Assembly: GCF_033843645.1 (NCBI RefSeq)
Contig: NZ_JAWXVZ010000010.1
Coordinates: 1-64,000, forward strand
Direction of reading: 5' to 3'
Length of the DNA: 64,000 bases
From: Pseudovibrio zosterae
Lineage (GTDB): Bacteria > Pseudomonadota > Alphaproteobacteria > Rhizobiales > Stappiaceae
The notes beneath the pieces are model-generated. The model was not told the origin of the DNA, ran no database searches, and saw only the letters and a program-made list of their open reading frames with translations. The position numbers and the translations under genes were made by a program. Below, piece by piece: positions 1 to 8,681 of the stretch (its first letter is position 1; every line of letters begins with the position of its first letter).

Positions 1-206
1 TGGCTAAGCTCTTGCTTAAATGCTCAGCATCGCTGCCGAGCCGCTTCAAACAAAAACCGCCGCCTGCGTTTCTCTTCCTTCACAATATATAATTGTCAAT
101 GAACTGAAGACTTCCATCTTCCGCGAAACTCAAGGCTAACTGCCTCAAATCTCTGATCTTTTTGCCGCTCCGTCCGAGGCGCTCAAGCGCTCCGTCCCGG
201 CGGCGT
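1..206 (-). other. Probable leader of a 16S rRNA operon that continues outside the window
   Basis: Read on the minus strand, this stretch lies downstream of a consensus promoter (214-242) and holds no open frame. It contains a boxA-like sequence (94-105) and then a purine-rich GAAGGAAGAGAAACG run and GGCGGCGG, which resemble the pre-16S leaders of Hyphomicrobiales as I remember them. No mature rRNA sequence is present, so the 16S gene would begin just left of base 1. The assignment is inferred from promoter strength, GC-rich discriminator and leader character. Confidence 0.55.
94..105 (-). promoter_or_regulatory. boxA-like antitermination element in the leader
   Basis: The minus-strand sequence AGTTCATTGACA matches the E. 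coli boxA TGCTCTTTAACA at 8 of 12 positions and sits in the expected place in an rRNA leader, upstream of the missing 16S gene. It also contains a TTGACA, so a secondary promoter is an alternative reading. Confidence 0.3.
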
Positions 207-213
207 GGAGCGG

Positions 214-242
214 GTTATAGGCCGACCATCCCCAACTGTCAA
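214..242 (-). promoter_or_regulatory. Consensus sigma70 promoter, rRNA type, pointing left
   Basis: On the minus strand the -35 box TTGACA (242-237) and -10 box TATAAC (219-214) are separated by exactly 17 bases and followed by a GC-rich discriminator. This is the classic form of a strong, stringently controlled alphaproteobacterial rRNA promoter. No other promoter in the window matches consensus as well, and no protein gene follows within the window. Confidence 0.7.
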
Positions 243-386
243 CGGCCTTGATATAAAAACTTCATAAAATTCACAGGGCCTCGGGAGAAGTTGATTTTTA
301 ATTGATTTTTCGGTTGACGCTATGGAGAGAGTCGCAGTGAGTACACAAGGTATTCTCCCTGTTAATAGGGGTTGGTGAAAGCCAAA

Positions 387-416
387 TTGCAGCCGTAATC
401 TGAATGCATTTATGAT
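387..416 (+). promoter_or_regulatory. Possible sigma70 promoter for the M23 peptidase gene
   Basis: TTGCAG (387-392) and TATGAT (411-416) are separated by 18 bases, about 90 bases upstream of the ATG at 508. It is the best match I find in the 290-507 interval, which otherwise shows no gene or repeat. Confidence 0.4.
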
Positions 417-507
417 AGAGGCGCTGGGGGCTCAGCGACGATCATGAAACCGCTTGAATCTGACAGCCTATATATAAAGGCGACTAGGGTGGGAAACAGA
501 TAACAGA

Positions 508-2472
508 ATGTATGCAGGTCACCACAACGCTGCGGGCGTTGCACAGATTGATCTGGGCACTGAGCACGCATTGGCAATCGATAGCACCGCAAACACGGCA
601 GATGCCAGTTCTGCGCTCAATGCCCGTTGGTTGATCGGCACAGTTCTGACAGGCGTCACCTCTATTGTTTTGATGGGCGGCGCTTTGATGGCCTCATTGG
701 ACGGCCAGTATACCATCTCCACCCCCTACCAGGCCGCAAGTGATGACGAAGGCGAACATCTTGCACATAACCGAGGTGGTAAAGGCGACCGCGTAATCAG
801 CAATGACGCGGGCTTTTCCAACCGGATGATTATCCCGGTCAACGTAGTACGCCGCGAAGGTGGCCGTGACCATGTTCGGGCCCAGCCTTATGCGCTGGTG
901 ACCGCCAGCCTGATTGGCGAGCACGATGCCGACGACAGTTATGAGATACCGCCGTTCGATCCGATTGCAATGTATCAGGGCGAAGACATCACGCCGGTTC
1001 AGGCAACAAGCGACGCAATCTATGGCGCAGACGTTGAGGGTGAAGTCACCATCTCCCAACGGGACTTCCCCATGAGCGCCCTTGGCCTGACGGCAGTAAA
1101 GACGGATCCCGAAAACAATGTGATGGAAGAGGTGAAAAAAGCTGCCCTGTTCATGCTGGACAACCGCACGGACATTGCTGCCATACCCGCCTATGCCGCA
1201 GAACCGCAACGGTTCGCGCCCATCATGGAAATGGACTTCGACAATCTGGAAGTGCGCATCACGGAAGAGAACGTGTCCTTTCAGGCAATGTCCGTGTCTG
1301 CCCAACCTACAGCGACAGTTGAAGAACACATACATCCTGTTCGTAAGGACGATGTCCTGCTGGATCTGATTTTGGACAACGAAGGCTCACAGCTTGAAGC
1401 GAACAAGATCGTTACGCGCTTCAAGGAGGACATTGGTCTCGACCAGGTTCGCGTTGGGCAAGTGCTGCGCTTTGCTCTGGATCCAGCTCTGCCCGAACTG
1501 TCCAAGGGACGCCTGCTCCGCGTCAGCGTCTATGAGAATGAAGAGCATGTCGGCACGATCGCGCGCAATGACCAGGGCCAGTTCATCGAGGCTGCAGCGC
1601 CATCCTCCGGGCTTCAGGCAACAGCGTTCAACAATCTGAACTTTGACAGCAGCGGCTCGAACCCAACCGCGACCTACTACGACAGCATCTATCAAACGTC
1701 CTTGGAAAACGAGATCCCCAAGTCTTTGATTAAAGAGTTGCTACGCATCTATTCCCATGACGTGGACTTCAACTCCACGATACGTCCGGGAGATGCAATC
1801 AGCGTTTTCTACGGTTTACCCGAGGAAGACAGCAAATCTGCCTCCGAAATCCTGTTTACCTCACTGCAGGCAAATGGCCGTGTTCATCGCTTCTATCGTT
1901 TCCGCAACCCGCTGGACGGCGAAGTGGACTACTATGATGAAAACGGCCAGAGCGCTCAGCAATTCCTGCTCCGCAAACCCATTGCGGGCGGGCGCTTCAC
2001 CTCCGGCTTCGGCATGAGACGCCACCCGATTCACAAGACACGCCGCATGCATACCGGCGTTGACTGGGCGGCCCCACGCGGTACGCCAATTCTGGCATCC
2101 GGTGAAGGCCTCATCATTCGAGCCGCGTGGACCGGCGGCTATGGGCGCCATGTGCAGATCCAACATGCCAACGGATATGTGTCGACCTACAGCCACATGA
2201 GCCGCTTTGCCGATGGCACAAAACAGGGTGCCCGCGTTCATCAGGGCCAAGTGATCGGCTATGTGGGCTCTTCCGGCCTGTCCTCCGGTAACCACCTCCA
2301 CTACGAGGTGAAGGTGAACGATCGCTTTGTGAACCCACTCAAGATCAAGCTTCCCAAAGGGCGCAACCTGGAAGGCGATGTTCTTATCGCATTCAAGCGT
2401 GAGCGTGACCGTATTGATGCGCTTGTATCACAAGGCACGCCTAACCGGCGCTTGGCAGCCGTCGCCCAATAA
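508..2472 (+). CDS. M23 family metallopeptidase, membrane-anchored murein endopeptidase
   Basis: This 654-residue protein has one N-terminal membrane segment (about residues 41-63), a long periplasmic region with a LysM/OapA-like part (about 280-350) and a C-terminal M23 domain (about 495-615). The zinc and catalytic motifs are present: HTGVD at about 514-518 and HLHYEV at about 595-600. The family (MepM/YebA-like) hydrolyses peptide cross-links in peptidoglycan so that the wall can expand. The GFGMRRHP segment that opens the lysostaphin-like fold is intact. It stands alone, preceded by a possible promoter and followed by its own terminator, divergent from the putative rRNA promoter. An active enzyme is likely because the metal ligands are conserved; the cleavage specificity is inferred. 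Confidence 0.88.
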   Translation: MYAGHHNAAGVAQIDLGTEHALAIDSTANTADASSALNARWLIGTVLTGVTSIVLMGGALMASLDGQYTISTPYQAASDDEGEHLAHNRGGKGDRVISNDAGFSNRMIIPVNVVRREGGRDHVRAQPYALVTASLIGEHDADDSYEIPPFDPIAMYQGEDITPVQATSDAIYGADVEGEVTISQRDFPMSALGLTAVKTDPENNVMEEVKKAALFMLDNRTDIAAIPAYAAEPQRFAPIMEMDFDNLEVRITEENVSFQAMSVSAQPTATVEEHIHPVRKDDVLLDLILDNEGSQLEANKIVTRFKEDIGLDQVRVGQVLRFALDPALPELSKGRLLRVSVYENEEHVGTIARNDQGQFIEAAAPSSGLQATAFNNLNFDSSGSNPTATYYDSIYQTSLENEIPKSLIKELLRIYSHDVDFNSTIRPGDAISVFYGLPEEDSKSASEILFTSLQANGRVHRFYRFRNPLDGEVDYYDENGQSAQQFLLRKPIAGGRFTSGFGMRRHPIHKTRRMHTGVDWAAPRGTPILASGEGLIIRAAWTGGYGRHVQIQHANGYVSTYSHMSRFADGTKQGARVHQGQVIGYVGSSGLSSGNHLHYEVKVNDRFVNPLKIKLPKGRNLEGDVLIAFKRERDRIDALVSQGTPNRRLAAVAQ

Positions 2473-2499
2473 AGCAACAGCTCTACCGTTCTCATGAAA

Positions 2500-2525
2500 A
2501 AGGCGGCCCGAAAGCCGCCTTTTTG
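2500..2525 (+). terminator. Rho-independent terminator between the M23 gene and clpB
   Basis: AGGCGGC and GCCGCCT form a GC-rich stem with a short CCGAAA loop, followed by TTTTTG. A-rich sequence on the other side means it could also stop the convergent clpB transcript. Confidence 0.8.
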
Positions 2526-2552
2526 CCTTTTTGCATAGTCTGTTGACCGATA

Positions 2553-5135
2553 TCAGCTCTCAGCAACGTCAAAGAGCATGCGATCCGTTCCCGCTGAACA
2601 AGTTACCGTCTGACCCTCCTGAATCTTGCCAGCAAGGAGCTGTTCGGCAAGCGGATCTTGAACCTGTTTCTGAATGACGCGCTTCAACGGACGTGCCCCG
2701 TAAGCCGGGTCATACCCTTTCTCTGAAAGCCACTCCATCCCCTCTTCATCAATCTTGAGCGTAATATGGCGCTCATCCAGCAAACGCTGAAGACGATGAA
2801 GCTGGATCTTGACGATTTCATTCATCTGAGTGCGCTTCAGGCGGTGGAACAGAATGATCTCGTCAAGGCGATTGAGAAATTCGGGACGGAAGTGAGCTCG
2901 TACAGCCTCCATCACCGGCCCACGAACCGCCTCTGCATCTTCGCCCTCGCCTTGGGCTGCAAGGAACTCGGCGCCGAGGTTGGAGGTCATGATGATCAAG
3001 GTATTGCGGAAATCCACGGTACGGCCCTGACCATCGGTCAAACGGCCATCATCCAGCACCTGCAACAACACATTGAACACATCGCCGTGCGCTTTCTCGA
3101 TTTCATCGAACAGCACAACCTGATAGGGCCGCCGGCGCACTGCTTCCGTCAGTGCTCCACCCTCTTCATAGCCAACATAGCCGGGAGGCGCACCAATCAG
3201 GCGGGCCACACTGTGCTTCTCCATGAACTCGGACATGTCGATGCGAACCATGGCCGTTTCATCGTCGAACAGGTAAGAAGCCAGCGCCTTGGTGAGCTCA
3301 GTCTTGCCCACACCGGTCGGGCCAAGGAACATGAAAGAGCCAATCGGGCGGTTCGGATCCTGCAGACCAGCACGGGCCCGGCGCACAGCTGTCGAGACCG
3401 CATGAACCGCTTCCTGCTGACCAATCACGCGCTTTGCAAGCTCATCTTCCATACGCAACAGTTTTTCCCGCTCGCCTTCAAGCATCTTGTCGACCGGAAT
3501 GCCCGTCCAACGAGACACCACTTGCGCGATGTTTTCGCTGTCTACTGTTTCGCGAAGCATGGCTTCCGCATCCTGACCTTCATCAGCGACTGTCAGCTGC
3601 TTTTCCAGATCCGGTATCACACCGTAGGCAAGTTCACCGGCGCGCGCCAAATCACCCGCACGCTGTGCCTTTTCAAGCTCAATCCGCGCTTCGTCCAGCT
3701 GCTCCTTGATTTTCTGCTCACTGTTGAGCTTGTTTTTCTCAGATTCCCACTTTTGCGTAAGGGCACGCGACTGCTCTTCCAGATCGCTCAGCTCTTTTTC
3801 AAGCCGGGACAGACGATCCTTGGTGGCCGCATCCTCTTCTTTTTTGAGCGCCTCGCGTTCGATCTTCATCTGAATGATGCGTCGATCCAGCTCGTCCAGC
3901 TCCTCCGGCTTGGAATCCACCTGCATGCGCAAACGGCTTGCCGCTTCGTCGACCAAATCAATGGCTTTGTCCGGCAAGAAACGATCCGTGATATAGCGGT
4001 TGGAGAGTGTCGCCGCCGAGACGATCGCGCTATCGGCGATCTTGACGCCATGATGCAGCTCATATTTTTCTTTGATGCCGCGCAGAATGGAGATCGTATC
4101 TTCAACCGTCGGCTCGCTGACAAACACTGGCTGGAAGCGGCGGGCCAGTGCCGCATCTTTCTCAACATGCTTGCGATATTCGTCGAGCGTAGTTGCACCC
4201 ACGCAGTGCAGCTCTCCACGTGCCAGCGCTGGCTTGAGCAAATTGGAGGCGTCCATTGCACCGTCCGTTTTGCCCGCGCCAACCAGCGTGTGCATTTCAT
4301 CAATGAAAAGAACGATTCCGCCGTTTGAGGATTGCACCTCGGAAAGCACGGCTTTGAGGCGTTCTTCAAACTCACCGCGATATTTGGCCCCGGCAATGAG
4401 CGCACCCATGTCCAGTGCAAGTAAGCGCTTGTCGCGTAAGGATTCCGGCACATCGCCGTTCACGATGCGCAGAGCGAGTCCTTCGGCGATGGCGGTTTTA
4501 CCCACGCCCGGCTCACCGATGAGGACCGGATTGTTTTTGGTTCGACGCGACAGAACCTGAATGGCTCGACGAATTTCTTCGTCACGTCCAATCACAGGAT
4601 CCAACTTGCCGTCTCGTGCCTGCTGGGTGAGGTCCTGAGCGTACTTCTTGAGGGCGTCATACTGATTTTCAGCACCCGCTGAATCCGCAGTGCGCCCCTG
4701 TCTAAGCTGGTTGATCGCTTCGTTCAGGCTGTTTGGCGTGACACCACCCTCGTGCAAAGCACGCCCGGCGGCACTGTCCTTATCCATGGCCAATGCAAGC
4801 AGCATACGTTCAACAGTGACAAACGAGTCGCCTGCCTTTTCAGCCAGCTTGGTTGCTTGGTCAAAGAAACGCGCCGTCGCAGGCGCCAAGTAGAGCTGAC
4901 CATTGCCGCCGCTCACCTTTGGCAGCGCGGCGAGATCCGCATCGTTCTTTAGCCGGACATCGGCCACACGACCGCCTGCCCGCTCAATCAAGCCTGCGCA
5001 CAGGCCTTCCGAGTCATCCAGAAGAACCTTCAGAATGTGTTCAGGAGTGAATTGCTGGTGCCCTTGCCCTAGTGCAAAGGTCTGCGCAGATTGGACAAAG
5101 CCACGGGCTCTATCACTGTACTTCTCAAAATCCAT
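2553..5135 (-). CDS. clpB: ATP-dependent disaggregase ClpB
   Basis: The 860-residue protein has the full ClpB layout: Clp N-terminal repeats (about 1-145), first AAA+ domain with Walker A GEPGVGKT (about 205-212), a middle coiled-coil rich in Glu and Lys (about 400-520), second AAA+ domain with Walker A GPTGVGKT (about 605-612), and a C-terminal D2 small domain. Pore loop YVGYEEGG is present. ClpB works with DnaK/DnaJ to pull proteins out of aggregates after heat stress. The frame is open upstream to 5303, but the ATG at 5135 has a strong GAGGAG ribosome site and gives the usual family length and MDFEKYSDRA start. It is last in the lysC-to-clpB gene series but has its own upstream region carrying a palindrome. 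Confidence 0.97.
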   Translation of the reverse strand: MDFEKYSDRARGFVQSAQTFALGQGHQQFTPEHILKVLLDDSEGLCAGLIERAGGRVADVRLKNDADLAALPKVSGGNGQLYLAPATARFFDQATKLAEKAGDSFVTVERMLLALAMDKDSAAGRALHEGGVTPNSLNEAINQLRQGRTADSAGAENQYDALKKYAQDLTQQARDGKLDPVIGRDEEIRRAIQVLSRRTKNNPVLIGEPGVGKTAIAEGLALRIVNGDVPESLRDKRLLALDMGALIAGAKYRGEFEERLKAVLSEVQSSNGGIVLFIDEMHTLVGAGKTDGAMDASNLLKPALARGELHCVGATTLDEYRKHVEKDAALARRFQPVFVSEPTVEDTISILRGIKEKYELHHGVKIADSAIVSAATLSNRYITDRFLPDKAIDLVDEAASRLRMQVDSKPEELDELDRRIIQMKIEREALKKEEDAATKDRLSRLEKELSDLEEQSRALTQKWESEKNKLNSEQKIKEQLDEARIELEKAQRAGDLARAGELAYGVIPDLEKQLTVADEGQDAEAMLRETVDSENIAQVVSRWTGIPVDKMLEGEREKLLRMEDELAKRVIGQQEAVHAVSTAVRRARAGLQDPNRPIGSFMFLGPTGVGKTELTKALASYLFDDETAMVRIDMSEFMEKHSVARLIGAPPGYVGYEEGGALTEAVRRRPYQVVLFDEIEKAHGDVFNVLLQVLDDGRLTDGQGRTVDFRNTLIIMTSNLGAEFLAAQGEGEDAEAVRGPVMEAVRAHFRPEFLNRLDEIILFHRLKRTQMNEIVKIQLHRLQRLLDERHITLKIDEEGMEWLSEKGYDPAYGARPLKRVIQKQVQDPLAEQLLAGKIQEGQTVTCSAGTDRMLFDVAES

Positions 5136-5271
5136 AGAACTCTCCTCTGTCGCTGCATCACCCGAAGCATGAGCAGCACATGGAAACTCCGAACCCCATT
5201 GAGAGCGTCCGGAACGGAGCATTTCGCCCCGCTCCTTTGATATAATGTGGCAATGAGACAACAAAAGCCCC

Positions 5272-5289
5272 CCAAGAACAAGTTCTTGG
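5272..5289. promoter_or_regulatory. Perfect inverted repeat upstream of clpB
   Basis: CCAAGAAC and GTTCTTGG are perfect 8-base arms around AA, about 140 bases upstream of the clpB ATG. An operator dimer site is plausible. It is not the CIRCE element bound by HrcA (TTAGCACTC-N9-GAGTGCTAA). On the clpB strand the arm supplies CTTGG, which partly resembles an RpoH -35, but I do not find a well-spaced -10. Confidence 0.4.
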
Positions 5290-5389
5290 CGAGACGTACC
5301 CATAACGGAATTTGAGGAGAGTTAAGAAGGCCCTGCGCCTGCGCTTAAGTACTGGCCCAATCGCCGCAACAGAAAATGCGGGAAATAAA

Positions 5390-5414
5390 AAGGCCGGAGC
5401 AGAACCCCGGCCTT
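5390..5414 (-). terminator. Terminator of the DUF4167 gene
   Basis: On the minus strand AAGGCCGG and CCGGCCTT form an 8-base stem followed by TTTTTATTT, just past the stop codon of the DUF4167 gene. It separates that gene from the clpB promoter region. Confidence 0.8.
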
Positions 5415-5429
5415 GAGAACTTTGGCGTT

Positions 5430-6230
5430 TTAGCCTTCAGCACCCTCTGGTGCCTCAGCAGACTCGTCAGCCGCCTTTGTCCGGCGGGTACGAGGTGTAC
5501 GCGGAGACCTCGGGACGCGCGGCGTGCGAACCCGCGGCGTGCGCTTGGCACGCGGGGCAGCCGTTTCGCCATCGCCTTCCGCGGCAGCAACCTCGGCAAC
5601 TTCTCCATCCGCTCCACCTTCTTCAGGCAGCGCAGCAACAGGAGCAGATGCGGCGCGGCGAAGACCACGCCCACGAGTGCCGCGGGTGCGGCGACGCGGC
5701 TTGTCGTCGTCCTCATCTTCTTCGTGATCGGAAGCGCCGTCCGCATCAACGTCTTCTTCAGATTGTTCCGCAGCTTTCGCGCTACGTCGAGGAGCTTTCT
5801 TGGCAGGCTCCTCTTCAATGAAGGGCTGCGGCGTATCCAAACCGATCACCGGTTGCGGCTGCTCTTCAGACGTTTCTGATGGCTGCGCATTCTCGGCGGC
5901 TACAGGCTTTGTGCTTTCGGTCTGATTTGCACCAGCATCTTCATCCGCATCGGAACGATGTGAAGAAGAACTTTGCTGATTTGTTTGCGGCTGAGCAGCT
6001 GCAACAATGCGCAAGTAGTGTTCGGCGTGCTGATAGTAGTTTTCTGACACCACACGATCGCCGGAAGCATGTGCATCTCTCGCGAGCTGCTGATACTTTT
6101 CGGCGATATGCGTTGCAGTTCCTCGGATCTTTACATCAGGTCCGTTGGACTCGTAGCTCCGTGTCAACGGATTAGGTGCCTTCCGGCCCCGGCCACGCAT
6201 TCGTTTGTTATTCTGATTTCCTGGTCTCAT
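5430..6230 (-). CDS. DUF4167 domain protein with low-complexity basic tail
   Basis: The 266-residue protein begins MRPGNQNNKRMRGRGRK, the signature opening of DUF4167, with the conserved domain at about residues 1-85 (KYQQLARDA, NYYQHAEHYLRI). The rest is low complexity: acidic then Arg/Pro/Thr-rich, ending in repeated RTPR and RSPR type motifs, which suggests a disordered nucleic-acid-binding tail. The function is unknown. The frame extends to a GTG at 6248, but the ATG at 6230 fits the family. The gene follows prmC after a 400-base gap with a candidate promoter and ends in a terminator, so it is probably a separate unit in the prfA-prmC-DUF4167-clpB neighbourhood. Confidence 0.88.
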   Translation of the reverse strand: MRPGNQNNKRMRGRGRKAPNPLTRSYESNGPDVKIRGTATHIAEKYQQLARDAHASGDRVVSENYYQHAEHYLRIVAAAQPQTNQQSSSSHRSDADEDAGANQTESTKPVAAENAQPSETSEEQPQPVIGLDTPQPFIEEEPAKKAPRRSAKAAEQSEEDVDADGASDHEEDEDDDKPRRRTRGTRGRGLRRAASAPVAALPEEGGADGEVAEVAAAEGDGETAAPRAKRTPRVRTPRVPRSPRTPRTRRTKAADESAEAPEGAEG

Positions 6231-6429
6231 TATGCCGTTAACTTTCACGAACGGCGATCAGCCGAAGCCAATCTTCCATAGGGCAAGTGGATTCCCTTGG
6301 AACGTCCATATGCCGTTTCAATAGGTCTGTCGTGTTCGCAAATACAGTACGCACTTCAGTTAAAAATCTGCGTGTACTGGAATTTGGTCAATTTGGGTCT
6401 TGCGATAAGCCAACAATGATTTTGAATGC

Positions 6430-6457
6430 GCTATAACACGCCTTCAGTCTTACACAA
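6430..6457 (-). promoter_or_regulatory. Possible promoter of the DUF4167 gene in a 402-base gap
   Basis: On the minus strand TTGTGT (6457-6452) and TATAGC (6435-6430) are 16 bases apart, about 200 bases upstream of the ATG. The 6231-6632 gap holds no other convincing gene, RNA or repeat. Confidence 0.3.
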
Positions 6458-6632
6458 CGATACACGGGACTGCCGAATTTCTTGCTGCGCACAATTCCTC
6501 GGCGTTATTGTTCGGGTCTTCCTCAAATGTCTTGAGCACCCGCCCCGATGCAGCTAATCGCTGGTAACATCAGCCGGCGAGATGAACGTAGCTTGTTCTG
6601 CGCCGATTTCCAAGGCCTTTTTTCCGAATTAC

Positions 6633-7508
6633 TCAACAACCATTAGGCTGAGTAGATTTTGCGAGCACGACTCGGTCGTTCCCACCCAAATCCTGCCGGC
6701 ATTCCGCATGCGTAAGGCTACTATTTTCAATAAGTTGGCGCAAAAGAAGCTGCTGGTCCCAGCCGATTTCAAGAAGCAATGCGCCATCTTGCCTTAGCAA
6801 ATGCGCCCCGTCTCCAATCAACTCACGGTAGGCATCCAGCCCGTCCGGTCCGCCAGACAGCGCCACAATTGGATCATGATTTTTCACCTCTACCGACAGC
6901 TCTTTAACGACCTCCTCCTTGATATATGGGGGGTTGCTGACGATGAAGTCGAAAGCTGGCGCCAGCGCCGTCAGATATGAAGCACGCACCGGATAGAGGC
7001 GCTCGCCAACACCATTTGAAATTGCATTTCGCCGTGTTGTGAGAAGCGCATCTTCACTCACATCAACAGCAACGGCACGAGCATTTGGTAATTCCGTGAG
7101 CAATGCGATGGCAATTGCACCTGTGCCACTGCCAATGTCTGCAAACACCCAGTCCTTCTGCAGGCCGCCGTGATTCAAGCAGTAGTCAAGCGTGGCTTCC
7201 ACCAGCACTTCCGTATCCGGGCGCGGCTCCAGCGTCTCCTCGCTCAGAGTGAAAGTCAGCCCCCAGAAATCCCGCTGGCCAAGAATGCGGCCGACAGGCA
7301 TGCCACCAAGGCGCAACGCTGCTTGCTTCTCAAGCTTTTGAACAATTTCAGGGCCAGAGACCTGGTCGTAGTGCAGCGGCAGCATCTTTGGCTCAACACC
7401 AACGGCTGCCGCCACAAGATACCGGGCGTCCGTCTCCGGCTCAGCCAACTTTGCTTCACGAAACGCATCGCGCAATTTCAAAAACAAGTGTTGAAGCGTT
7501 GGCTGCAT
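6633..7508 (-). CDS. prmC: Peptide chain release factor N5-glutamine methyltransferase
   Basis: The 291-residue protein methylates the glutamine of the GGQ motif of release factors, using S-adenosylmethionine. The SAM-binding GSGTG loop is at residues 126-130 and the substrate-amide-binding NPPY motif at 192-195, which is diagnostic of PrmC/HemK. An N-terminal helical domain (about 1-75) precedes the Rossmann domain. It starts 6 bases after the stop codon of prfA, its substrate gene, so the two are co-transcribed. Length and motifs are normal. Confidence 0.96.
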   Translation of the reverse strand: MQPTLQHLFLKLRDAFREAKLAEPETDARYLVAAAVGVEPKMLPLHYDQVSGPEIVQKLEKQAALRLGGMPVGRILGQRDFWGLTFTLSEETLEPRPDTEVLVEATLDYCLNHGGLQKDWVFADIGSGTGAIAIALLTELPNARAVAVDVSEDALLTTRRNAISNGVGERLYPVRASYLTALAPAFDFIVSNPPYIKEEVVKELSVEVKNHDPIVALSGGPDGLDAYRELIGDGAHLLRQDGALLLEIGWDQQLLLRQLIENSSLTHAECRQDLGGNDRVVLAKSTQPNGC

Positions 7509-7514
7509 GCGCGT

Positions 7515-8588
7515 TTAAAGCCCTTCTTCGGCCAACAGGTTTGCCTGATGGTCTACAATCAAGGCGTCAATCACTTCGCCTGTTGCTTCGCCTGCCATCA
7601 TCTGGTCGAGCTTGTAGAGTGTCAGACCAATCCGGTGATCTGTAACGCGGCCCTGCGGGAAATTGTAGGTGCGGATACGCTCCGAGCGATCACCTGACCC
7701 CACCTGTAGACGGCGGCTTTCCGTGCGCTCAGCGGCCGCACGCTCACGCTCAACATCATAGATCTTGGCGCGCAGCAACTTCATAGCGCGATCCTTGTTC
7801 TTATGCTGAGAGCGTTCATCCTGAACGGCAACGACAATCCCCGTTGGCGCGTGGGTAATACGCACGGCAGAATCCGTGGTGTTTACGTGCTGACCGCCAG
7901 CACCAGATGCGCGGTAGGTGTCGATGCGCAGGTCTGCCGGGTTGATGTCGACATCGACCTCTTCTGCCTGCGGCAACACCGCAACTGTCGCAGCAGATGT
8001 GTGAATACGGCCACCGGACTCGGTTTCCGGCACACGCTGTACCCGGTGAACGCCGGACTCAAACTTGAGCTTGGCAAAAACTTCCTGACCCGTCACCGCG
8101 GCAGTGATTTCCTTAAAACCGCCCATCTCGCCTTCACTGGTGGAAATGACCTCCACCTTCCAGCCCATGCTGTCGGCAAAGCGCTGGTACATACGAAACA
8201 GGTCGCCAGCGAACAATGCCGCTTCGTCGCCGCCAGTACCGGCGCGAATTTCCAGAATGACGTCACTTGAGTCGGCTTCATCTCGCGGCAACAAACCGAT
8301 CCGCACCACTTGGGTCAGTTCTTCAATCTTGCCCGCCAGCTCATCCCGTTCAAGCTGCGCCAACTCACGCATCTCCGCATCCGTATCGCGGTCGTCAAGC
8401 AGCGCTTGTGCATCTGCAAACTCAGCTTCAGCCTGCCGTAATTCGCGAATGGACTTAACGATCGGCTCCAATTGGGCATAGTCCCGAGAAAGCTTGATGT
8501 AGACATCGGCACTTGGGCCAGACGCCATTTCACTCTCAATCTGGTCAAAGCGCGACAGCAGTGTATCCAGTTTTTCTTGCGCCAACAT
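7515..8588 (-). CDS. prfA: Peptide chain release factor 1
   Basis: RF1 reads UAA and UAG stop codons and triggers peptide release. The 357-residue protein has GGQ at 231-233, the catalytic loop, and the PxT anticodon-mimic tripeptide as PET at 187-189 (PAT in E. coli). The frame is open to 8672, but the ATG at 8588 has an AAGGAG site 10 bases upstream and gives the normal length. It is co-transcribed with prmC and lies about 90 bases downstream of ptsP. Confidence 0.97.
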   Translation of the reverse strand: MLAQEKLDTLLSRFDQIESEMASGPSADVYIKLSRDYAQLEPIVKSIRELRQAEAEFADAQALLDDRDTDAEMRELAQLERDELAGKIEELTQVVRIGLLPRDEADSSDVILEIRAGTGGDEAALFAGDLFRMYQRFADSMGWKVEVISTSEGEMGGFKEITAAVTGQEVFAKLKFESGVHRVQRVPETESGGRIHTSAATVAVLPQAEEVDVDINPADLRIDTYRASGAGGQHVNTTDSAVRITHAPTGIVVAVQDERSQHKNKDRAMKLLRAKIYDVERERAAAERTESRRLQVGSGDRSERIRTYNFPQGRVTDHRIGLTLYKLDQMMAGEATGEVIDALIVDHQANLLAEEGL

Positions 8589-8681
8589 TCGCGCGCTTCT
8601 CCTTAAGCAAAAGCAGGCGGACACCGGACGGCACCGCAAGCGCGAACTGCGCTGCGCCGTTCGGCTCGCCAAGTTAGGTCT

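Noticed and set aside
2766..4328. A 520-codon open frame antisense to clpB
   Set aside because: It mirrors the codon bias of clpB, has no ribosome site or known family, and lies wholly inside a well-supported gene.
5135..5271. A full RpoH promoter for clpB
   Set aside because: CTTG and possible -10 elements are present but the spacing is 20 or the -35 is poor; I only report the palindrome.
6582..6797. A 71-codon plus-strand frame overlapping the end of prmC
   Set aside because: It runs into prmC, lacks a ribosome site and has codon use unlike neighbouring genes.
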